From a bacterium (lineage in GTDB: Bacteria; SZUA-182; DTGQ01; JAFGSM01), in NCBI GenBank assembly GCA_016934595.1, contig JAFGSM010000170.1, forward strand, positions 1 through 32,424: a DNA stretch of 32,424 nucleotides, written 5' to 3'. Each line of letters begins with the position of its first letter. The first letter of the stretch is position 1. Below the pieces are notes generated by a model that was not told where the DNA came from, did not search any database, and saw only the letters and a list, made by a program, of their open reading frames with translations. Shown in pieces: positions 8,687-16,784 of the stretch. Position numbers and translations under genes: made by a program.

Positions 8687-11555
8687 TTAAAAGAGCAGCC
8701 ACCTGGTCCAATAGTATATATGCCTCTGTATAATCGGGCTTTATCCGGACGGCTTCACGCAGATATCGCATGGCATCCTCATAAAATCCAACCATGAATG
8801 AGCAGTATCCAAGGCCGTAATATGCCTGAAAGTTTTGAGGGTCAAGCGAAATCACCTCATTATACTGCTGCATCGCCTCCTGATAGCGCTGCTGATTAAA
8901 ATATGCAACCCCCAGATTTATCCGCGCATCGATGTGACCGGGGTCGATCTTAAGCGCTGCGACATATGACTCTATGGCCTTGTCAACCGAACCTTTGCCA
9001 AAATAGGCTATCCCAAGATTAATCAACGCCTGCAGATTGTCCGGCTTTATGGCAAGGGCCATTGTATATTCCTGGATTGCCTCTTCAATAAGCCCTTTGC
9101 TGTAATAAGCGACCCCCAGATTGACCATCGATTCTACATTGTTTGCGTCCAATTGCTTGGCCAAGATATAATTGTCGATCGCATTATCAATCAATCCGTT
9201 ATGAAACAAGGCGATTCCAAGATTGACATATGCCCCTGGATTCTTATCGTCCAAATCAATAGCCTTATTGTATTCCCTTATAGCGTCATCCAGCCTGCCA
9301 AGGCTAAAATAGGCAATGCCCAGGTTATAATATGTCTCAAAGGAATCAGGATCTAGTTTTATGGATTCCTTAAACTGCTCCACTGCCTCGTCAAGCCTTC
9401 CTTCCTTGATCAATATTGTGCCCAGGCAATTGTAAACCTTTGCAATGTTCGGGTTTGTGCTTATGACCTGACCGATCTCGTTGCGGGCCATATCATACTG
9501 ACCAGCCTGTATATACATAGTTGCAAGGTTTATCCTTGCCTCCTCATGATTCGGATCAAGATAAAGCGTCCTTCTGAACAGGTCCTCTGCCTCTTTTAAT
9601 TTGCCCAATCCCAGATAAGCGCTGCCCAAATTGTTATGGGCGTCAATAAAATCGGGGTTTTGTTTTAATGCCTTCTGTATAGGATCTATGGCTTCGGAGA
9701 ATCGCCCCTGCGCCACGTATATGCTCCCGATATTATTGTAAGCCGCAGCGTAGTTAGGCTCCAATTCAATCGCCTTGTTGAAATAATACATGGCCTGGTC
9801 ATAATCCTTCATCATGTAATAAACGACACCGATATTGTCGTATGCCTCCAGATAGGAAGGATTCAGATCTACGGCCACCCTGAAATTTTTGATAGCCTCA
9901 TCCGTTTTGCCAATCTTGTTATAGATCGTTCCGAGGTTGTTGTATGCATTGATATATCCAGGATCCAGTCTGATAGCCTCCTCCAGTTCGTTTATCGCCA
10001 TATCCGTCCACCCTTTTTTGTCATAAATATACCCCAGTACAAAATGGGTAAAGACGTCGTTTGGATTCACCTTTAAAAGCGCCTTGAATTCCTCAATAGC
10101 CTCATCAAAATCGCCAGATGTATAATAGTATGTTCCGCGATTAAGGTAGTCCAGCAACCCAATCATGTCTTTAGGATCCGGATATGAGGCATGTTCCTTA
10201 TCCCCTGCCTCAACAGGAGCGGTCCAGATATAGCCAAGGCTTTCCAATTTACCCTTGGTGTCTGTATCCAGGTTCATGTGCGCATATTGAGATATCTGAA
10301 GGGATTCAAACTCCTTTATCTTCTCATCAAGGAGCTGTTCCAAAACCTTCACGATATCAGGCCGCTTTTTATAGAGATCGGTCAGTTCATTGGGATCATC
10401 CCTAAGACAATACAGTTCAGGTCTGGGTGCCCTTATGTACTTCCACTCCGGTGTCCTTATCCCCTCCAGAGGGCTCCACCTGTGATTATAAAGCGGATAA
10501 AACGTCTCGCAATACTGTTGTGTCACTCTATCATCCAGCCTCCCAGGGGTAAAGAGCGAAATGCCATGTTTATGGCCATCATACTTGATGCCTGCCAAAT
10601 CTATCAAGGTTGGAAAGATATCCGTCAGATTTACCTCTTTGTCTATCACCAGCCCCTGGGGCACCTTGCCCGGAATGCGAAAAATGAGCGGCACATGAAG
10701 CGTGGCATCATAGATAAAAATGGCGTGTGTCTTTTCTCCATGTTCCCCAAGACCTTCGCCGTGATCTGCTGTAAAACAGATTATCGTGGAATCAAAAAGA
10801 TTTAAATCCTTCAAGGCAGTAAATAGCTTTCCCATCGCTATATCCACATAAGAAATCTCCCCTTCATAGAGATTATCCGCGTAATCCTCTTTAAAAGGGG
10901 ACGGAGGGTCATAAGGCGCGTGAGGATCAAAGCAGTGTATGAATGCGAAAAAGGGGCGGTCATCCTTTTTCCCTATCCACTCAACAGCCGATTCTATAAC
11001 CTTTTCGGCAGGCCTCTCATTATAAAAAAATGCATCTTTATCATTATCATCAGACTTCAGCCTGTCATCATAAACCTCAAATCCCTGATTAAGTCCAAAC
11101 CTGGAGTCAAGCACAAATGCGCCTATAAAAGCCCCTGTCCTGTATCCCGCTTTCCCAAAAAGCTCTGCCAGTGTGACATTGGTCTCATCCAGCCTGAATG
11201 TCCCGTTATTCCTGACCCCATGCCCAACTGGAAAAAGCCCTGTCAACATTGTAGAATGTGAAGGCAATGTCACAGGCACAGGGGTATATGCCCTGGAAAA
11301 CATGGTCCCTTCCGATGCCAATGCATCGATATTCGGAGTTTTGGTTCCCTTATGGCCATAACAACCGAGATGATCGGCCCTCAGCGTATCGATAGATATG
11401 ATAATGCAGTTGACCCGTGGGCCAGATGGTTTAAATTTAGAAGACGGGATCCCCAACATATTATGGCAGCCTGTAAACAATAAAGACAGCGCGCAGATAA
11501 GACAGATAAGAGAAATTGTTTTGTTATTGATTTTTAATCTAAAAAGATGCATCAT
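8682..11555 (-). CDS. Lipoprotein: sulfatase/alkaline-phosphatase-superfamily domain fused to a long TPR array
   Basis: Lipobox LLFTGC; NCIIISIDTLRADHLGCYG...PVTLPSHSTMLTGLFP...FTADHGEGLGEHGEKTHA; then roughly a dozen 34-aa TPRs (e.g. AYNNLGTIYNKIGKTDEAIKNFRVAVDLNPSY). Start refined from 11621 to the ATG at 11555, preceded by AGGAGG. Confidence 0.9.
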   Translation of the reverse strand: MMHLFRLKINNKTISLICLICALSLLFTGCHNMLGIPSSKFKPSGPRVNCIIISIDTLRADHLGCYGHKGTKTPNIDALASEGTMFSRAYTPVPVTLPSHSTMLTGLFPVGHGVRNNGTFRLDETNVTLAELFGKAGYRTGAFIGAFVLDSRFGLNQGFEVYDDRLKSDDNDKDAFFYNERPAEKVIESAVEWIGKKDDRPFFAFIHCFDPHAPYDPPSPFKEDYADNLYEGEISYVDIAMGKLFTALKDLNLFDSTIICFTADHGEGLGEHGEKTHAIFIYDATLHVPLIFRIPGKVPQGLVIDKEVNLTDIFPTLIDLAGIKYDGHKHGISLFTPGRLDDRVTQQYCETFYPLYNHRWSPLEGIRTPEWKYIRAPRPELYCLRDDPNELTDLYKKRPDIVKVLEQLLDEKIKEFESLQISQYAHMNLDTDTKGKLESLGYIWTAPVEAGDKEHASYPDPKDMIGLLDYLNRGTYYYTSGDFDEAIEEFKALLKVNPNDVFTHFVLGYIYDKKGWTDMAINELEEAIRLDPGYINAYNNLGTIYNKIGKTDEAIKNFRVAVDLNPSYLEAYDNIGVVYYMMKDYDQAMYYFNKAIELEPNYAAAYNNIGSIYVAQGRFSEAIDPIQKALKQNPDFIDAHNNLGSAYLGLGKLKEAEDLFRRTLYLDPNHEEARINLATMYIQAGQYDMARNEIGQVISTNPNIAKVYNCLGTILIKEGRLDEAVEQFKESIKLDPDSFETYYNLGIAYFSLGRLDDAIREYNKAIDLDDKNPGAYVNLGIALFHNGLIDNAIDNYILAKQLDANNVESMVNLGVAYYSKGLIEEAIQEYTMALAIKPDNLQALINLGIAYFGKGSVDKAIESYVAALKIDPGHIDARINLGVAYFNQQRYQEAMQQYNEVISLDPQNFQAYYGLGYCSFMVGFYEDAMRYLREAVRIKPDYTEAYILLDQVAALLK

Positions 11556-11721
11556 TATCCTCCTGAAATAATATTCCGATAGTTTTAAAAGTTCTCTAAA
11601 AAAAATAATTAACCGAAACATATTGGGAAGTCACAAACAAAAAATATAACATATCGGATTATGGAAGGCAATTGAAGGCCATCCTTTTTTACCATGAAAT
11701 TTGGTACGAAAATAGATTCTA

Positions 11722-11774
11722 TTTTCATGATTCGTGGTGCCGCTAAAAAGCGGCATGGGTGTTTACCATGAAAA
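11722..11774. repeat. Intergenic hairpin element copy 1 (outer TTTTCATG/CATGAAAA, inner TGCCGCTaaaaAGCGGCA)
   Basis: TTTTCATGATTCGTGGTGCCGCTAAAAAGCGGCATGGGTGTTTACCATGAAAA; related copies near 21638 and 21702. Confidence 0.7.
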
Positions 11775-11845
11775 ATAAATTTCATTCATGAGGGGGGCCA
11801 ACTAAAATTTGGCCATGACCGTTTAATCCAAAAAGGAAGAATGCC

Positions 11846-12688
11846 ATGGGAAAATCCAAGAGAATTGCTGTTAAAAGCGTCAAAAATCAAACAGATATCG
11901 ATCAACAAGCAGATCAGCCAATATCGATATGGTATAACCTGATTCATGAACCTGTCCCTTTTATTTTCTTTGGCCTTATTATAGGATCAAAGATATATTC
12001 CCTCCTGAGTTTTATATCCAAAGTGGATTTTTCTTACATTTGGGGGCTTTTTCCTCAGATCAGAATGGGTGGAGGGGTTCCCCTCGTTCTATCCAATACG
12101 CTGGGCCGCCTTGCGTATAATATGGTCGCCATTCTCTTTGATGCACTCATCATAGCAAGCTATCTTATCAGGATTAAACCAGCCGGCAAGGCAGAAGGTT
12201 TCTGGGAGAGATATTACCCCCTTATAACCGTTCTTTTCCCCATGATCGGATTTACCTATCTCCTTTTTTCCCCTTTTCAGATCGGAAGCCTTTTGATGCA
12301 TTTTGACCTCCCGCTTCTTTTTCCTCTGATTATTGAGCTTTCGGGATTGGTTATCTCATTTGCAGGGGCGACACTGAGCATACTGGCGCTATGGCAGCTC
12401 AGAAGGTCTTTCAGTCTCATGGTTGAGGTAAGGCGTCTTATAACCACAGGGATGTATCGTTATATACGTCACCCCCTTTACATGTCTGAGATCATTCACG
12501 CCATTGGAACCACCATCCTTTTTGCACACCCCGTAGCCCTTGGCATATTTTTGATAACCCTTGTCCTCGAAATCATAAGGGCCAAACTAGAAGAACATAA
12601 ATTTCTTAGACTGGTTCCGGCCTATGCTGAGTACAAAAAGAGGACAGGTTTCCTCTGGCCAAAATGGCAGAGACGGGAGAACGTGTGA
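11846..12688 (+). CDS. ICMT/phospholipid-methyltransferase-like integral membrane protein
   Basis: Multiple TM segments; C-terminal signature VEVRRLITTGMYRYIRHPLYMSEI...RAKLEEHKFLRLVPAYAEYKKRTGFLWP. Confidence 0.8.
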   Translation: MGKSKRIAVKSVKNQTDIDQQADQPISIWYNLIHEPVPFIFFGLIIGSKIYSLLSFISKVDFSYIWGLFPQIRMGGGVPLVLSNTLGRLAYNMVAILFDALIIASYLIRIKPAGKAEGFWERYYPLITVLFPMIGFTYLLFSPFQIGSLLMHFDLPLLFPLIIELSGLVISFAGATLSILALWQLRRSFSLMVEVRRLITTGMYRYIRHPLYMSEIIHAIGTTILFAHPVALGIFLITLVLEIIRAKLEEHKFLRLVPAYAEYKKRTGFLWPKWQRRENV

Positions 12689-13473
12689 AACATGAACTGG
12701 CCAGATATCTCGATGCATCTCAATTGTCTGCCATTTTCTACCAGACAATCATCCTTACTATTGCCTTTGTATTTATTTACAGGATATTGAGTGATAGTCA
12801 AAGGGAATGGATCAAGGGCTATCTTATACCCATAATCTTCTTTCTGTTTCTTGCGGGCAAAACCCTCAGGAATGCCATAGCCTTACTGGGCAATAAGGCA
12901 TATAAGTCTCAGTCTCATATCCTGATACTTCTTTCCGTCAACAACCTTCTTATCCTCTCCTTTATGTCTCTCGCCATCATAAGCTACATTATTCGAAGCA
13001 GGCCTATTCATAAAGCCTGCGGAATAAAAGAAAGGGCATTCCCCATATTCGTGCTTTTTTCACAGTTCGCCGGATCCTATTTTATCGGCGCGCATACACG
13101 GTTCCGTTTCCAGATATTCCTTTATATCTCGGGAATTATAATATCTATCCTTGGCACAATCATGGGATGCTTTGCGCTGTGGGAACTAAAGAGGTCGTTC
13201 AGCATCATGGTCGAGGTTCGAAAGCTTATAACAAAAGGTATTTACAGCAAGGTGCGCCATCCGCTTTATGCAGGAGAGCTCCTCCACCTTTTTGGGATTG
13301 CTATGCTATTCAATAATACCGCCGCTTACGGCCTGTTTGTATTCCTGTTTTTCATGCAGTCTTTGAGGGCGGTGCTGGAGGAAAAGAAACTCTCGTCCCA
13401 TTTCCCTGAATATGAAACATATAAAGACAGGACGGGTTTTTTCTTCCCGAAACTCAAAAAAACCAACTCATAA
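12685..13473 (+). CDS. Second ICMT-like integral membrane protein (paralog of the upstream gene)
   Basis: VEVRKLITKGIYSKVRHPLYAGEL...RAVLEEKKLSSHFPEYETYKDRTGFFFP. The ORF track starts at 12664; GTG 12685 gives a 4-nt GTGA overlap. Confidence 0.8.
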   Translation: MKHELARYLDASQLSAIFYQTIILTIAFVFIYRILSDSQREWIKGYLIPIIFFLFLAGKTLRNAIALLGNKAYKSQSHILILLSVNNLLILSFMSLAIISYIIRSRPIHKACGIKERAFPIFVLFSQFAGSYFIGAHTRFRFQIFLYISGIIISILGTIMGCFALWELKRSFSIMVEVRKLITKGIYSKVRHPLYAGELLHLFGIAMLFNNTAAYGLFVFLFFMQSLRAVLEEKKLSSHFPEYETYKDRTGFFFPKLKKTNS

Positions 13474-13514
13474 AATCATATGAGTGTAACCAAAACAGAA
13501 CATTAAAGACAACA

Positions 13515-14918
13515 TTAGCCATGCATTTCCTTATAGGATTCTAACCAGGAGGCATGCCTTCTCATCAAAATATCAGATATTTCATCAATAGTGCATTCTT
13601 CCTGATAACCTGTGCCCATCTGCCTCAATATAACGGAGCCGCGGGAAATCTCCTCTTCCCCAAAGATGATTGTGTAAACACTGCCCAATCTGTCTGCCAT
13701 CCTAATCTGGCTTTTTAATGTGCGGCCCTGATAATCCATCTCCGCAGGAACTCCATGAAGCCTCAGCTTTGTCATTAATCTGAACGCCTTTGATCTGGCT
13801 TCGCTCCCAAGCGTGGCGAAAAAAGAAAAACAAACACGGCCTTTATCTTTCGGCTGGGATATACCCTTCAAGGCCAAAATCAGCCTCTCCATGCCCAGGG
13901 CAAAACCACACGCAGGCGTAGACGGCCCGCCAAAATCCTCTACGAGGTGATCATACCTTCCTCCGCCGGCAACGGCATTCTGTGCCCCAAGCAGATGACT
14001 TGTCACTTCAAAGGTCGTGCGGGTATAGTAATCAAGCCCCCTGACCAGATGCGGATTAAGGTAATATTGTATCCCCGCATCTTTTAGCAACCCTTTCACA
14101 CCTGAAAAATGCCCGTCACAGTCATGGCAAAGAAAATCTAATACCCTTGGGGAGTCTTTCATCATTGATTTACAGTCAGGATTCTTGCAGTCCAGGACAC
14201 GCAGGGTGTTAGAATTGAACCTGCTTTTACAGTCATCGCAAAGCTTATGTACAAAAGGGGCAAGATATTTTCGCAATTCATCCCGGTACCTGATATGGCA
14301 GGACCGGCAACCCAGGCTGTTCAGATGTATCTGAAAATATCCGCCAGCCTCTTTTGGGGGTGATGTAACTGTATGTGAAGACTGCCTAAAAAATGAATAT
14401 TGAAAGTGTCCGCATGCCTCTTTTGACAGTGATGCAGTCCCTTTTATAGCCAGCCTTTCCAACAGATGGAATAAAAGGATTATCTGCTCTGCGTCCACCT
14501 CAGGATCAGGAGGGCCAAAGCACTCAGCGCCGATCTGGTGAAACTGCCTTGTTCTTCCTGCCTGAGGGCGTTCATACCTGAACATGGGGCCAAGATAGTA
14601 AAGCTTATTGGCGCCAAAATCCATACGCAGGTTATGTTGCAGATATGCCCTTACCACAGGCGCTGTCCCCTCAGGCCTTAGTGTCAGAAGCTGCCCTTTA
14701 CGGTCGGAAAATGTATACATCTCCTTGGATACGATATCTGTCTCCTCCCCTATGCCCCTTGCAAAAAGTCCTGTATGCTCAAACACAGGGGTCCTTATCT
14801 CTGTGTATCCAAAGGCCTCAAGCATAGATCTTGCGTTATTCTCGATCCTGTGCCATAAATCTATCTCAGAGGGAAGGATATCCGCCACCCCTCTTGCGCT
14901 TTGAAACTTTATAGACAT
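13515..14918 (-). CDS. hisS: Histidyl-tRNA synthetase
   Basis: ARGVADILPSEIDLWHRIE, LRPEGTAPVVRAYLQHNL, GPMFRYERPQAGRTRQFHQIGAECFG, VRGLDYYTRTTFEV, GGRYDHLVEDFGG. Confidence 0.96.
   Translation of the reverse strand: MSIKFQSARGVADILPSEIDLWHRIENNARSMLEAFGYTEIRTPVFEHTGLFARGIGEETDIVSKEMYTFSDRKGQLLTLRPEGTAPVVRAYLQHNLRMDFGANKLYYLGPMFRYERPQAGRTRQFHQIGAECFGPPDPEVDAEQIILLFHLLERLAIKGTASLSKEACGHFQYSFFRQSSHTVTSPPKEAGGYFQIHLNSLGCRSCHIRYRDELRKYLAPFVHKLCDDCKSRFNSNTLRVLDCKNPDCKSMMKDSPRVLDFLCHDCDGHFSGVKGLLKDAGIQYYLNPHLVRGLDYYTRTTFEVTSHLLGAQNAVAGGGRYDHLVEDFGGPSTPACGFALGMERLILALKGISQPKDKGRVCFSFFATLGSEARSKAFRLMTKLRLHGVPAEMDYQGRTLKSQIRMADRLGSVYTIIFGEEEISRGSVILRQMGTGYQEECTIDEISDILMRRHASWLESYKEMHG
14331..14440. 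repeat. Imperfect in-frame direct repeat inside hisS (unit spacing 69 bp)
   Basis: CTGAAAATATCCGCCAGCCTCTTTTGGGGGTGATGTAACT and TTGAAAGTGTCCGCATGCCTCTTTTGACAGTGATGCAGTCC; encode KEAGGYFQI and KEACGHFQY. Confidence 0.8.
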
Positions 14919-14967
14919 TCCTTACAATCTCCCTACGATGGACAAAGGAACGGAATCCAAAATGCCC

Positions 14968-15591
14968 CTAAGTCATTTTCTTTAATCTTTCTACGATGAG
15001 CCTTAAAATCTCATAGCAATCGAATATATGCCCATGGCTCCAGGTCATAGCCTCTTCAAGCGCTTTGATACGAATTCCGTTTGGCAGGGAAAGGGTTATC
15101 TCAAAAAATGGAGGGGCGTCTTTGTCGATCGCCTTAATAATCAAAAAAGAATCTATCCCCTTGGGCTGCATAAAAAACATGAACCTTCCACCGATAATAT
15201 GCTCTATGATCTTTTTTATCTGAAAGGTAGCCTGTTCTAAAATCTTTTCCGCAGCCTCTTCCCCAATTCTAAAATAAACAAGCGTCTCTGCCTTAGACGG
15301 GGAATCTATGTGATCAATCAATGCAGGCATTGTTATCCGGCACGGTTGAGGGTCTTTAAGGGGGATCCTGTTTATGGAGGGATCCCCAGCCTGTGTCCCC
15401 AAAATATCTCTGGGCTTGGGGCGGGGTTCAAAAGGATTCAGTGAGTGTGCATATCTTTCATAATCCTCCTCCGCATCCCTTAATTCCCTTGCGGCATTCA
15501 GCCTGTCTGCATCCCTGTCTTTTTTCCATTTTTCTTTCCATTCATCAAACCTTTCCCAAAAATCGTTTCCCTTCTGGTCTTTATTATTCAT
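14968..15591 (-). CDS. Hypothetical protein, charged N-terminus
   Basis: 207 aa complete ORF with coding-like composition and compact fit between neighbours; no family recognised. Confidence 0.7.
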   Translation of the reverse strand: MNNKDQKGNDFWERFDEWKEKWKKDRDADRLNAARELRDAEEDYERYAHSLNPFEPRPKPRDILGTQAGDPSINRIPLKDPQPCRITMPALIDHIDSPSKAETLVYFRIGEEAAEKILEQATFQIKKIIEHIIGGRFMFFMQPKGIDSFLIIKAIDKDAPPFFEITLSLPNGIRIKALEEAMTWSHGHIFDCYEILRLIVERLKKMT

Positions 15592-15701
15592 GAAAAAACC
15601 TTCTATCTTTAATTGAAAGACAAGTCATTGATGAATAGAGAATTACGGATCGATTTTAGCTATAAAGGGCCAAACCATCCTTTTCTTAAATGGTCTCAGA
15701 T

Positions 15702-16097
15702 CTAATCCCTGACCTTCAAGTTGTCTTTGACCTTTACAACGCCCTGCACGCCCCTTGCCAGTTCGATCGCTATGTCGGCTTCTTCCTTGGAACCTACAAT
15801 CCCTGTCAATGTAACCTCCCCCTCAATCGTGTCCACATCTATCTTTAAACCCTTAACCTTTGAATGGGCAAGCAGCTTTGATTTCACATTCGAAGTAATC
15901 ACGCTGTCATCTATCCATTGCCCCACGCTTCTCTCATCCGATGCGATCATATACCCTCCTGCCACGCCTGCCCCTACCCAAAGCGGGGTACATCCTGTTG
16001 TAGAAAAGAAAGAGACCATCAAAAACAGGGCTGCCCCCAAAAAGGCCCTCTTCAGCCAAACGTTTTTAAAAAAGGACATAATCTCCCCCCAATGCAC
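15702..16097 (-). CDS. BON-domain lipoprotein (OsmY-like)
   Basis: Lipobox STTGC; VITSNVKSKLLAHSKVKGLKIDVDTIEGEVTLTGIVGSKEEADIAIELARGVQGVVKVKDNLKVRD. Confidence 0.9.
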   Translation of the reverse strand: MHWGEIMSFFKNVWLKRAFLGAALFLMVSFFSTTGCTPLWVGAGVAGGYMIASDERSVGQWIDDSVITSNVKSKLLAHSKVKGLKIDVDTIEGEVTLTGIVGSKEEADIAIELARGVQGVVKVKDNLKVRD

Positions 16098-16167
16098 GCT
16101 TAGTTATTCATAAAAACTTAATGATCTTATCACAATCATAAAACACTTATAAAACTGAAAAGCCTTT

Positions 16168-16749
16168 CTATCCCTTTTGGGATGAGAGCCGTCTTATCCT
16201 CAATACAAAGGGAATCGATAGTATCTCGACCAGGATGATGATCGATAATACGATTTGGGCCTTTATACCTAACCACCAGGGCATCCATATCCCTGCTATA
16301 GATAGAAACATGACCAGAATTTGAAGGCCGACCCAGAAAACATAGCCCCTAAAAACCCATTGCCCTTGGCGGTAAAATCCATAAGAAATGGTTATTGTAA
16401 GCCCTCCAAAAAAGACCCCTGCAAGAAGTGGATAAAGATTGTCGGGGCGGCATATAAAACCCAGTCCGTGTAAAGGTTTAAACCATATAAAGATAGAAAC
16501 TATTGTGACAAAAAGCCCATAGGCAAAAATGCATAGTGACAGGGCGATGATCTTGGCGGAAGGGGCATCATGATCAGCCCTCCTGAGACCTATGGATGTC
16601 CATCTTATGCCTGTATGATGAGGCGTTGAAGCGGTCTTCTTGATTTCACGGCTTCTAATCTCATGCTCAATCAATGTATGACCGCACTCGCCACATATTT
16701 GAGCGCCATAAGGATTAAGAAAATTACATCTTGGACAATGCTCAGCCAT
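16168..16749 (-). CDS. Zinc-ribbon integral membrane protein
   Basis: N-terminal CPRCNFLNPYGAQICGECG, followed by about four hydrophobic segments. Confidence 0.75.
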   Translation of the reverse strand: MAEHCPRCNFLNPYGAQICGECGHTLIEHEIRSREIKKTASTPHHTGIRWTSIGLRRADHDAPSAKIIALSLCIFAYGLFVTIVSIFIWFKPLHGLGFICRPDNLYPLLAGVFFGGLTITISYGFYRQGQWVFRGYVFWVGLQILVMFLSIAGIWMPWWLGIKAQIVLSIIILVEILSIPFVLRIRRLSSQKG

Positions 16750-16784
16750 ATCAAAACCTCTTTTTTATGTTTTTGTTTTTATTT

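Noticed and set aside
10191-10805. 204-aa plus-strand ORF antisense to the sulfatase-TPR gene
   Set aside because: Lies opposite a well-supported coding sequence and shows no family signature; typical antisense-frame artefact, as are the other plus-strand ORFs of 60-200 aa across minus-strand genes.
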